From Chloroflexota bacterium (GTDB lineage Bacteria > Chloroflexota > Dehalococcoidia > UBA2979), in NCBI GenBank assembly GCA_002718395.1, contig PBEG01000023.1, positions 1 to 43,701 of the forward strand: 43,701 nt of DNA, in the 5' to 3' direction. A program made the position numbers and the translations under genes. The notes under the pieces are model-generated. The model did not search any database and had not been told where the DNA came from. It saw only the letters and a program-made list of their open reading frames with translations. Positions 29,430-38,509 of this stretch are shown here, piece after piece (positions within the stretch are counted from its first letter, which is position 1; each line of letters begins with the position of its first letter).

Positions 29430-30398
29430 CTATATTTTAATGATGACTCTGCCAAATGCTTTTCTTGATTCAGCATATTGATGTGCTTTAATTGCCTCAT
29501 TAAAGTTAAACACCTTGTCTATGTATACTGCAAATTCTTTGTTAGCAACATTCTTGAGAATGTTACCTACTAAGTCATATACTCTAGTAAAATTTTTTGA
29601 CTGCTCAGAAGCCAATAGCATGCCATTAAAAGATATATTTTTTTTCATCAACAATCCAATATCAACCTTATTATCACTTCTACTAGCATTACCAACAGCA
29701 ATAACTTTACCACGATACTTTGTAGCATCAATTGCTTGCTCTAAGGCTTGTCCACCAACTGGATCAATTGCTAAATCAACGCCTACACCATTAGTTATTT
29801 TTTTTACCTCATCAACAACATTACTTTTTGTATGAACAATAATATCATTGACTCCAATTTCTTTTAATTTAGAAACTTTTTTTTCGTCTGACACTGTTCC
29901 GATTATATGTGCTTTATGCTGGTGAGCAAATTGAGCAATGGCAATGCCGAGACCGCCAGATATGCCATTCACTAGAATGATTTGCCCTTTATCTAAATGA
30001 CCAAATTCAAATAAGCAATCATGGGCTGTTGCAAATGTCACTGGTATGCTAGCAGCTTCTTCAAAACTAAGATTTTCAGGCATACGCCATGCTGCTTTGG
30101 CAGGTACAGATCGTAATGCAGCATGAGAGCCATTGCCACTCATCGCAACGACGTGTTCTCCAATTGAAAAATTACTTACTTCAGCACCTACTTCAGTGAT
30201 AATACCAGCAGACTGATAACCTATAACATATGGAACATTTCCAATAGGACCTAATGCTCGTGCTCTAAGATCTCCACCTTCAATACTAATTGCTTTATTT
30301 TCGAGGATAATTCCTTTTGGATGACATTGAGGATCTGGTATTTCTTCTATCTGCAATACAGACGGTGAGCCACATTCATGAATTGTTAGTGCCTGCAT
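29430..30398 (-). CDS. Medium-chain dehydrogenase/reductase (quinone oxidoreductase-like)
   Basis: YVIGYQSAGIITEVGAEVSNFSIGEHV, VNGISGGLGIAIAQFAHQHKAHIIGTVSDEKK, GVDLAIDPVGG. Confidence 0.92.
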   Translation of the reverse strand: MQALTIHECGSPSVLQIEEIPDPQCHPKGIILENKAISIEGGDLRARALGPIGNVPYVIGYQSAGIITEVGAEVSNFSIGEHVVAMSGNGSHAALRSVPAKAAWRMPENLSFEEAASIPVTFATAHDCLFEFGHLDKGQIILVNGISGGLGIAIAQFAHQHKAHIIGTVSDEKKVSKLKEIGVNDIIVHTKSNVVDEVKKITNGVGVDLAIDPVGGQALEQAIDATKYRGKVIAVGNASRSDNKVDIGLLMKKNISFNGMLLASEQSKNFTRVYDLVGNILKNVANKEFAVYIDKVFNFNEAIKAHQYAESRKAFGRVIIKI

Positions 30399-30401
30399 AT
30401 T

Positions 30402-31643
30402 TTATTCTCCAATAACATATGTTCCATTTTCTTTTGCATTCGGCACTGCGAAAACTTCAATTTCAATTAATAGCCCATATTGTGCTAAGCCTCCTTGAAA
30501 TGTAGTTCGCGTAGGATACGGAGGTGTAAAGTAAGATTCATAAACTGAGTTAAATTCTTCGTAATGTCTCCAGTCTACCAACGTAACTATTGATTTTACG
30601 ATATCATCTGCGCTTGAACCAAGTGTTTCTAAGGCATTACTAATGCCATCCATGATTGCTTTAGTTTGAGCTTTAATATCACCTGGACCAACTAACTTGC
30701 CCTCTAGGTCTGTTGCAACCATTCCTGAGATAGAGATAAATTCATCAGTACGAATACCTGCACAATGTGGTGCTACTCCAGGGGTTAATCGATCATCTAA
30801 AGTAACATTTGGTCTATCAGCTTTAGTTTGGTATTGACCTGTAATTGCAGTATCTACGTACTTTCTTTCTTGGTTTACTATTGCCATAACATCAAATTCA
30901 ATCAATCTATCTGGGTCTGATAATGTCCCTTGAATGGAGGCTCTTGTTGGATATGGTTGACCATAAAATTCAGCGTAAATCTCGTTGTATTTATCAAAAT
31001 CTCTCCAATCAACAATTGTTGTATGATTTTTAATTACATCTCTTGGAGTAGCGCCAACTTGTTCCAATCCAATTCGCACCCATTCTAATGCTTGTCGTGT
31101 TTGAGCCTGAATATCACCTTTTTTTATTACTTTGCCATTTTTATCGATGCCAGCAAATCCAGATAAAAAGACATAATCATCGATTTGAACAATAGCTGGC
31201 ATATTGCCAAAACCTGATAAATCAGGAATATTGATTCTTTTAACATTATTTTTTGTAGTTCCTATGCAATCAATTTCTATCAAAAAGCTATTATTTAATA
31301 ATCCTTGGCCAGACATTGAAATCGCAGGTAACTGCTCACAGTTTTTTGTTAAAACTTCTTCAAGGTGCGCAAATTGATCCCAAGACGATAGATAGGAATT
31401 TATTTTAAGCATATCTATATTATCTACTTTTAAAACCTTGCTAATGCCGTTGATATTATTGAAAATTTGATCTACTTGCGGTTTTAGAGAGGGCTTTCCT
31501 GCATTATTACCTACTACCTCTTTTTTATTACGATTAAATCCTAATGTGCCCGATACAAAAACAAAGTCATTGATATGTATTGCATTGCTATATGGGCCGA
31601 GGCCAATGGGAATTTCTTTTGAACGTAATATATTGCTAGTCAT
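30402..31643 (-). CDS. Triple-domain RidA/YjgF/YER057c/UK114 fusion protein
   Basis: Three tandem RidA-like units; units 2 and 3 each carry a 'V(D)WR…YAEFY/YESYF…PYPTR…LIE(F/I)' signature, unit 1 is degenerate. Confidence 0.88.
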   Translation of the reverse strand: MTSNILRSKEIPIGLGPYSNAIHINDFVFVSGTLGFNRNKKEVVGNNAGKPSLKPQVDQIFNNINGISKVLKVDNIDMLKINSYLSSWDQFAHLEEVLTKNCEQLPAISMSGQGLLNNSFLIEIDCIGTTKNNVKRINIPDLSGFGNMPAIVQIDDYVFLSGFAGIDKNGKVIKKGDIQAQTRQALEWVRIGLEQVGATPRDVIKNHTTIVDWRDFDKYNEIYAEFYGQPYPTRASIQGTLSDPDRLIEFDVMAIVNQERKYVDTAITGQYQTKADRPNVTLDDRLTPGVAPHCAGIRTDEFISISGMVATDLEGKLVGPGDIKAQTKAIMDGISNALETLGSSADDIVKSIVTLVDWRHYEEFNSVYESYFTPPYPTRTTFQGGLAQYGLLIEIEVFAVPNAKENGTYVIGE

Positions 31644-31671
31644 GTTTCTCCTTAAAATCTATCCTAGAGTG

Positions 31672-31689
31672 TGTAATTTATTTATTACA
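31672..31689. promoter_or_regulatory. Candidate operator: inverted repeat TGTAAT-N6-ATTACA in the divergent ridA-like/selenoprotein intergenic region
   Basis: Read directly from 31672-31689; lies between two divergent start codons. Confidence 0.35.
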
Positions 31690-31739
31690 TTGTTTGTTAA
31701 TTGTGCTAGTGTTAGATTATATTCGATTTAGTGAGGTAA

Positions 31740-32612
31740 TTGGACATTAATCAAGAAGAACTCGATAACAAAATAGCAAATTGGCTTAATTTGGAAGCTC
31801 AATCTGAAATTCCATTTACAATTGACTATAACTTTAGTAGTGATAAAGAAGAAAAATTTGCAAGATGGGTGATGATGGCAAGTTCAGTTCATAGTGAATT
31901 TAAATTTTCTATGAATGATAAAATTGCTTGGCACCAACCTTTAAAACCTTTGGCATTAAGTAAGATTGGTCTTGTAACTACAGCTGGAGTAAGGCTTCGA
32001 ACAGATACTCCATACTTAACTAATTGTGAAGATACTGATTCATCATTTAGAACTTTACCTAGTAATCCTAATGCTCAATATCAAATTGATCATTTACATT
32101 ACGATCATACTGCAGCAGACTTGGATATTAATTGCATTTTTCCTATTGAACCATTATGTCAGTTGAGGGCTAGTGGTATTATTGGTTCAGTTGCAGAAAA
32201 TCATATTGGCATGATGGGTTGTATTTCTAATACATCAAAACTGGTAAATGAGTCAATTCCAAAAATTATCGACATCTTGTTGAGTCAACAGGTAGATTAT
32301 GTCATTTTAACTCCTGGCTGATGGTTGTGCCATCGGTCCGTGGGACTGATCCAAAATTCTATTGAAAATGTTGGCATTGCTACAATTTCAGTAACTATGA
32401 AACCAGAAATCACTTATTATGTACAGGTGCCACGTTCAGCACATATAAGGTTTCCTTTAGGTAATCCTATTGGTGAAGCAAATAAAATTGATGATCAGAA
32501 AATTGTAGTACATGATTTGTTAAGACTTTTTGAAATAATTCAATTACCAGGAACAATTTTTGAATTGCCATATAGGTGGAAACGAAAAATTGAATCATTT
32601 CAAGGTGAATAG
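31740..32612 (+). CDS. Selenoprotein of the glycine/sarcosine/betaine/D-proline reductase selenoprotein B (GrdB/PrdB) family; Sec at in-frame UGA 32319-32321 (residue 194)
   Basis: ORF track splits it (31740..32321 and 32325..32612) at a TGA; the two parts are in the same frame and join as …IDILLSQQVDYVILTPG-U-WLCHRSVGLIQNSIENVGIATISVTMKPEI…; UxxC redox motif; SECIS-like hairpin just downstream; TTG start with GTGAGG upstream. Confidence 0.92.
32332..32350 (+). promoter_or_regulatory. Bacterial SECIS element
   Basis: 8-bp stem ATCGGTCC/GGACTGAT (one G-U pair) with GUG apical loop; 18 nt between UGA and the loop; G is the first loop base. Confidence 0.85.
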
Positions 32613-32618
32613 AAAATA

Positions 32619-32879
32619 ATGCCAAATAAACACAGATCGCATGTTTTAAAAATGGAAAATAAAATTTTTCTACTTCTGGAAGAATCAGAGGCATATTTAA
32701 ATTATTTGAATGTTAAAAAAAGCGAACATGATGATAAGTCAAGTAAATCTTACAGAAGCATTGAATTAGCAATCAAAGAGTGCCAGGATTTGATCTATAG
32801 CTTGGATACTATTATTTTAGATAGGCTTATGCGAATTAAAGACAGACAAATAATTTTGGATAAATTTAATGCAGAGTAA
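32619..32879 (+). CDS. Hypothetical 86-aa helical protein in an operon with the selenoprotein
   Basis: ATG 6 nt after the selenoprotein stop; 3' end overlaps the next gene start. Confidence 0.55.
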   Translation: MPNKHRSHVLKMENKIFLLLEESEAYLNYLNVKKSEHDDKSSKSYRSIELAIKECQDLIYSLDTIILDRLMRIKDRQIILDKFNAE

Positions 32880-33627
32880 AAACATTTATTTTTCTGATGA
32901 AAGTTTTTCTTCTAAAAACAAGCCAGGTTTTGACATTGCTATATCACGAACTTTATTAGACCAAGTATCCCTTAACCAATACCCTTCAGTACTGCGAGTT
33001 TATAAAGGAACTGAACAAATTGCTTTTGGTCCTTCTGACGTACGAAATGATGGCTATGATTCTGCAGTATCCTATCTGAAGAAAAAAAAATTTTCTGCAG
33101 TTAATCGATTAACAGGTGGGCATGCAGTAATCTTTCATCCTGGCACGTTGATTTTTGGTTGGATGTTCCATGATTTACAGGCTAGATTGAAAATGCATTA
33201 CTATTTTGAGCTTGTTAGCAATTTTTTTCAAAGTATCATCAATGATTTTGGATTAAATTGTTTTGTTGGAGAGGTAGATGGTGAATATTGCTCAGGTCAG
33301 TATAGCTTAAACTTAGATAAAAAAGTAAAAGTTGCGGGAATAGCACAGCGTATTGTCAATCGAGCAGTTTATATCGGAGGTTTTATTGCTATTAATAATA
33401 GCGATCTCATAAAAGAAATGCTAATTCCAATTTACAAAGACTTAGGGATTAAGTGGGACCCTCAAACTGTTGGTGCGCTTAATGATTATGACCGAACAAT
33501 TGATTTTACAAGCCTATCTTCAAAAATATCCTATAAGTTACATGAAAATTATAATGTACATGAATTATTAGTCAATCAAGATATTTTACAAAATTCAAAA
33601 AAAAATCAAGACAAATACGCAGTTTGA
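32869..33627 (+). CDS. Lipoate--protein ligase A / octanoyltransferase (BPL_LplA_LipB) family protein
   Basis: NRLTGGHAVIFHPG and KVAGIAQRIVNRAVYIGGFI motifs. Confidence 0.85.
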   Translation: MQSKNIYFSDESFSSKNKPGFDIAISRTLLDQVSLNQYPSVLRVYKGTEQIAFGPSDVRNDGYDSAVSYLKKKKFSAVNRLTGGHAVIFHPGTLIFGWMFHDLQARLKMHYYFELVSNFFQSIINDFGLNCFVGEVDGEYCSGQYSLNLDKKVKVAGIAQRIVNRAVYIGGFIAINNSDLIKEMLIPIYKDLGIKWDPQTVGALNDYDRTIDFTSLSSKISYKLHENYNVHELLVNQDILQNSKKNQDKYAV

Positions 33628-34443
33628 TTATTGGAAGAAACTTATATTTTCTAAATAAATTAGAATCGTAGCGCTGCCCACGGCAAGAATAAAATATTCC
33701 AATATTACGTTAATATTGAGTTTTTTATTGAGTTCTGCATCCATTAATCCAGCAATTAAATGGAAAAAAATAAGTCCTGCAAGAATAGTAGTAGGGATGC
33801 TTAGGACAAAATAGTCTATTATTATCCAGAATTCAAGAAAAATTGCACTTACAGAAACAGCAGCTAACAAATTAACAATTGGCCTTCTTGAGAAATTAAA
33901 CAAATAGCTTGTAGAAAGCATGAATAAGCACATTCCTAAAACAATGAAACTGTTAATTTGTTCAATTGAAAACTGCTGCAACGTTGTCAATAACATGACA
34001 AGAATACAATATATGAATGACGAGTTTATGAAATCAGAACCTTTTTTATTTTCAATATTTATGAAGTCAAATAATTTAAATGAGGTTACATAAATTAAAA
34101 AAGGTGTATACAAAATTAATACTTGAAAGAGATTAATATTATTAAAAAATGAAAAGTATAAAAATGGTGATATTAAAATATATAATGCTAAAACCAAAGA
34201 AAATGGCAATAAAGTTAAATTTTTATTCATTTGATTTTTTGATGAATTATTATATAAAGCTGAGAAGCCAACACTGCTTATCATTGCAATAATCGGAAGG
34301 GACCAACTGATTGAAGAAAAATTGTAGATTGCGATACTGAATAAAAAAAATAGTGACAATAAATAAACAATTAACTTATCCCAGGATATTAAATTACTTA
34401 TATCATGTTTTATTGAATTTCGATTTGATTGTTGTTCGTTCAT
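33628..34443 (-). CDS. Polytopic membrane protein of unknown function
   Basis: About eight hydrophobic segments; start overlaps the HAD gene stop. Confidence 0.6.
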   Translation of the reverse strand: MNEQQSNRNSIKHDISNLISWDKLIVYLLSLFFLFSIAIYNFSSISWSLPIIAMISSVGFSALYNNSSKNQMNKNLTLLPFSLVLALYILISPFLYFSFFNNINLFQVLILYTPFLIYVTSFKLFDFINIENKKGSDFINSSFIYCILVMLLTTLQQFSIEQINSFIVLGMCLFMLSTSYLFNFSRRPIVNLLAAVSVSAIFLEFWIIIDYFVLSIPTTILAGLIFFHLIAGLMDAELNKKLNINVILEYFILAVGSATILIYLENISFFQ

Positions 34444-35132
34444 AATATCTTACTTAATGAATTAAGGGATTCAATTGATTCACTTATCTTCCCTGTTCCG
34501 CTTCTGTCTAATAACATAGCGCTTAAACCAACATTTTTAGGGCCATAATAATCACTTTCAAGATTATCTCCAATAAAAAGCACATCTTTTGATGAAACAT
34601 TTATCGCTGATAGTGCTGCTTTATAAATTGCTGGATGTGGTTTGCGATAACCTATTTGCGCACTTGATATAATGCTATGAAAATACTTATTTAGTCCTAA
34701 AGATTTTGTGATATCTTTTAAATTCCAAAGATGGTTAGATACAATACCCATCTTAATATTGTTTTGTAAAAGCATAGAAAGTGTTTCTATCGTATCTTCA
34801 TAAAGCATGTAAAAATTTGCATTTGATTCTAATTCAATAATTCGATCAGAAATTATTTCAATGTTCTCTTTAACTTCTAGTGCCTTCAATCTATGAACGT
34901 GAATATTTTTTCTTAGTTTGTTGTAATTTGTTGCAGAATTAGAATATTTTAAATGCTCTATACCCTCATCCGTTGTCCAGTTTATCCAGGCATCTTGAAC
35001 ATTGATTTCATTAACTGCAAATGGTTTAGGCAATTTGTTGTATTCATTAATTGCTTGTTCATAAAGTTTATTATGGCTTGGTTGCATGTATGCTAAAGTG
35101 CCGTCGAAATCAAATAGGATTGCTCTTTTCAT
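34440..35132 (-). CDS. HAD-superfamily hydrolase
   Basis: RAILFDFDGTLAY (DxDxT), GIVSNH, GYRKPHPAIYKAAL, VLFIGDNLESD. Confidence 0.92.
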   Translation of the reverse strand: MKRAILFDFDGTLAYMQPSHNKLYEQAINEYNKLPKPFAVNEINVQDAWINWTTDEGIEHLKYSNSATNYNKLRKNIHVHRLKALEVKENIEIISDRIIELESNANFYMLYEDTIETLSMLLQNNIKMGIVSNHLWNLKDITKSLGLNKYFHSIISSAQIGYRKPHPAIYKAALSAINVSSKDVLFIGDNLESDYYGPKNVGLSAMLLDRSGTGKISESIESLNSLSKIL

Positions 35133-35149
35133 GATTTAGTTCTTTTATC

Positions 35150-38100
35150 TTATTTAAAGTTTGTTATGATTTCTTTCATCTTACTCAATTTTTGGTCGTT
35201 GTCATATATAAATTCGAACACAATTTTATTGATGCCTTGTAAAAGAACCTTCTCATTTATGTGTTTACTAACATGTTTTTGATTAATTTTTTCTAATGCC
35301 TGAACTGTTAATGTGTTATTTGCTACTTCAATAAATTCAATTTTATTGAATCTAGCATTTATAATTATTGATTGTTTCATAAGTAAATTAAGCATTTCTA
35401 TAGGAGGTTTGCCATACCTGTCTTCTATTTCATCGATCAGATTATTAAGTTCATTATTGCTGTTACATAAATTGAGTTTTTTATATATATCAATTTTAAT
35501 TTCACTTCTTTGTATATAGTCATCTGGTATAAATGCATTAAAATTAAAGTCTATTTTAATTTGTGTAAAAATTAGCTCGTCTTCTTTTTGTTGCCTTTGC
35601 TTCTTTGAGATTGCTTCAGATAGCATCTGTGTATATAACTCTAATCCTATAGCAGCAATATGACCACTTTGCGTAGCACCTAAAATAGTACCAGCACCTC
35701 TAATTTCTAGGTCCTTTAGTGCAATTTGAAATCCTGCACCTAAATTATTTGCATCAAAAATTGTAGATAATCTTTTTCGGGCATCTGCAGTTAAATGTTT
35801 ATTTTTTTTATGAAATAAATATGCATATCCTTGGTTAACTCCACGACCAATTCTTCCTCTTAATTGATATAACTGACTTAATCCAAAATTATCTGCATCA
35901 TCTACAATGATTGTGTTTACATTTGGGTTATCAATACCTGATTCAATGATTGTTGTGCATAATAGAACATCGAACTGTTTTTTGTAAAAATTTTTCATTA
36001 CATCACTTAGATGATTTTCAGGCATTTGCCCATGAGCCACAGTAATCTTTGCATCAGGAATTAACTTTTGTAATTCTATTTTTTTTTGCTCTATGCTATT
36101 TACTTTATTGTGCACAAAATAAATTTGCCCATTTCTCATGATTTCATTTGTGATCGCTTGTCTAATTAGTATTTCTGAATATTCACTAACAAAAGTTTGA
36201 ATTCCCATTCTCCCTTGTGGGGCAGTTTCGATTAATGATAAATCTTTAATTCCTCCAATCCCCATATACATTGTTCGAGGAATTGGAGTTGCACTCATGG
36301 TTAAACAATCAACGGATAATTTGAATTTCTTGAGTTTTTCTTTATGAATAACGCCAAATTTTTGCTCTTCATCTATAATAATTAATCCTAGATTACTAAA
36401 ATTTAGATTTGATGAAAGTATTTTATGTGTACCAACTAGAATATCAATTTGATTATTTTTTATTTTTTCAATCGTCTCATTTACTTCTTGTCTTTTTTTT
36501 AATCTCGATAGGGAGTCAATGTTTATTGGGAAAGCAGCTAATCTTTCAGAAAATGTTCTCAAATGTTGCTCTGCTAAAACAGTTGTTGGAACCAATATTG
36601 CTACTTGAAAGCCATCCTGAACTGCTTTAAATGCTGCCCTAAGAGCTACTTCCGTTTTACCAAAACCTACATCTCCGCAGATTAATCTGTCCATAGGCGT
36701 TATAGACTCCATATCTTTTTTGACATCTGCAATAGCCTTTTTTTGATCTTCTGTTTCTTCATATTCAAAAGAAGATTCAAGATTTTTTTGCCATTCATTA
36801 TCTTTAGAAAATTTATGCCCTTTCACTTTCTTTCTTGTCGCATAAATATTAATTAATTGATTAGCTAAAACATCAATTGAATTATGAGCTTTTTTCTTTA
36901 TGTTAATCCATCTATTTGAATTCAATGCACTTAGCTTAGGCGCAAAGGAAGAGGATGCTATATATTTTGTAATTTTTTTTGTGCTTGATGCAGGCAAATA
37001 TAATTTATCGTTTTCTGCAAACTGCAGAAATATATATTCTTCATTCTTATTATCAACTTTTCTTTTAATTAATCCTTGATATCTAGCAATGCCATAATCT
37101 TCATGGACTACGAAGTCTCCTTCTTTAAAGGTTTCTATAATATTTATTAAGTTTTTATGAGAATTTCTACGGACTTGTTTCACGCCAAAAATCTCTTTAT
37201 CTGTGAAAACATTAATTATTTTATTTTTAGTTTCTACGTAATATCCTTCAGATAGAGCACCTTGAACAAGGTTTATTTTTTCTATATTATTTTGTGATTT
37301 TAGTGATGCACGAACTTCTAAACTAAGATTGTTTTCGTGAAATATTTCAGCAAGCCTTTGTGCTTGCTGGCTAACAATAATGCTAATTTCGTTTGACTGA
37401 CTTTTGACCAAAATTTTTTGGACAAAATCTTGCATGTTTTCAAAAAAAATCTCTTGTTCGTGGATCGCTATTCTTTTTTTATTTACCCCCTCTAATGCCC
37501 ATCTATCAAGGTAAAGCTGATTATTAAATTCTGCGATTTTTTTATTGTATTCTTTAAGGGTAATGATTGTATTAGTAAGATTTATTTTGCTGTCTTTGAA
37601 AAAATTCGATTGTTGAATCGAGTGATTTATATTCATTTCATTTTCATTGATTTGATTTATGATTTCTGCAGGCTCGTTGATTACTAGTAAGAAATTTTTA
37701 TTTATATGATCTAAAATTGTTGTTTTAGACAAAGAGGCTCCTAATATTTCAGGAGCCTCTTCAAACATTTTTTTGTACTGTGTATTTTTTTTTGTCTTTT
37801 CTGAAAAAATCCATTCTTTGACTGGATATAAGCTTACTTGATTAATTTGATTGAGTGTTCTTTGTGATTTTACTTCAAAGGTTCTTAATGATTGAATTTG
37901 ATTTCCATCAAATTCAATGCGAATTGCTTGTTTTTGGTTTATTGGGAATACATCAATTACACCACCTCGCTTTGTAAATTCGCCAATATTATTTACAATG
38001 TTTGTTGATGTGTAACCAATTTGGATTAATTTTTCAATTAATTCAAAAATACTGATTGCTAAATTGATTTGTATGTCAATTATATGACTATCAAGTTCTG

Positions 38101-38491
38101 CTTTATTGATTGTTTTTTGGACTGCACTTAGACATGACAAGATAATAATTTTATCAGTTTTGTTATCTTCATTAATTGCAGCAAGAGATTGCAATTTATC
38201 TATATTTATATTATTCGAAAATTGATTTGTTTCATAAATCATATTTGAATTTCCTGAACAGAGAACCACTTCTTTGTCCGTGTAATTTTTTATCGACGCA
38301 TAGGTTTCTTGAGCAACATCTTGATTGCTTACGATAATTACAATATTTTTTTTGTAATGCAAATGTAATAATGAGTACAAGATATGTTTGCCTGTATCTG
38401 GAATTCCTATAGTATATCTAGATTTATCCAGATTTATTGCTTCAAAATATTGTTGCTTTAATAGAGATTTTACTAGCCCATATAGTTTCAA
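35150..38491 (-). CDS. mfd: Transcription-repair coupling factor Mfd
   Basis: GDFVVHEDYGIARYQGL; DRLICGDVGFGKTEVALRAAFKAV; DEEQKFGV; MSATPIPRTMYM; QLRGRIGRGVNQGYAYLF. Confidence 0.97.
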   Translation of the reverse strand: MKLYGLVKSLLKQQYFEAINLDKSRYTIGIPDTGKHILYSLLHLHYKKNIVIIVSNQDVAQETYASIKNYTDKEVVLCSGNSNMIYETNQFSNNINIDKLQSLAAINEDNKTDKIIILSCLSAVQKTINKAELDSHIIDIQINLAISIFELIEKLIQIGYTSTNIVNNIGEFTKRGGVIDVFPINQKQAIRIEFDGNQIQSLRTFEVKSQRTLNQINQVSLYPVKEWIFSEKTKKNTQYKKMFEEAPEILGASLSKTTILDHINKNFLLVINEPAEIINQINENEMNINHSIQQSNFFKDSKINLTNTIITLKEYNKKIAEFNNQLYLDRWALEGVNKKRIAIHEQEIFFENMQDFVQKILVKSQSNEISIIVSQQAQRLAEIFHENNLSLEVRASLKSQNNIEKINLVQGALSEGYYVETKNKIINVFTDKEIFGVKQVRRNSHKNLINIIETFKEGDFVVHEDYGIARYQGLIKRKVDNKNEEYIFLQFAENDKLYLPASSTKKITKYIASSSFAPKLSALNSNRWINIKKKAHNSIDVLANQLINIYATRKKVKGHKFSKDNEWQKNLESSFEYEETEDQKKAIADVKKDMESITPMDRLICGDVGFGKTEVALRAAFKAVQDGFQVAILVPTTVLAEQHLRTFSERLAAFPINIDSLSRLKKRQEVNETIEKIKNNQIDILVGTHKILSSNLNFSNLGLIIIDEEQKFGVIHKEKLKKFKLSVDCLTMSATPIPRTMYMGIGGIKDLSLIETAPQGRMGIQTFVSEYSEILIRQAITNEIMRNGQIYFVHNKVNSIEQKKIELQKLIPDAKITVAHGQMPENHLSDVMKNFYKKQFDVLLCTTIIESGIDNPNVNTIIVDDADNFGLSQLYQLRGRIGRGVNQGYAYLFHKKNKHLTADARKRLSTIFDANNLGAGFQIALKDLEIRGAGTILGATQSGHIAAIGLELYTQMLSEAISKKQRQQKEDELIFTQIKIDFNFNAFIPDDYIQRSEIKIDIYKKLNLCNSNNELNNLIDEIEDRYGKPPIEMLNLLMKQSIIINARFNKIEFIEVANNTLTVQALEKINQKHVSKHINEKVLLQGINKIVFEFIYDNDQKLSKMKEIITNFK
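37732..37761. repeat. 11-bp perfect inverted repeat (AAGAGGCTCCT-N8-AGGAGCCTCTT) inside mfd
   Basis: Read directly: arms 37732-37742 and 37751-37761; GC-rich relative to the surroundings. Confidence 0.75.
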
Positions 38492-38509
38492 AATAACAAC
38501 CTTGCAACC

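Noticed and set aside
32325-32612. Separate 95-aa ORF (ORF track) starting at TTG
   Set aside because: It is the in-frame C-terminal continuation of the selenoprotein after UGA; the TTG is an internal Leu codon and no independent ribosome-binding site is visible.
31740-32612. Pseudogene or sequencing-error interpretation of the split gene
   Set aside because: The only interruption is a single TGA at the family's Sec position, followed by a SECIS-like hairpin, and the downstream coding sequence is intact.
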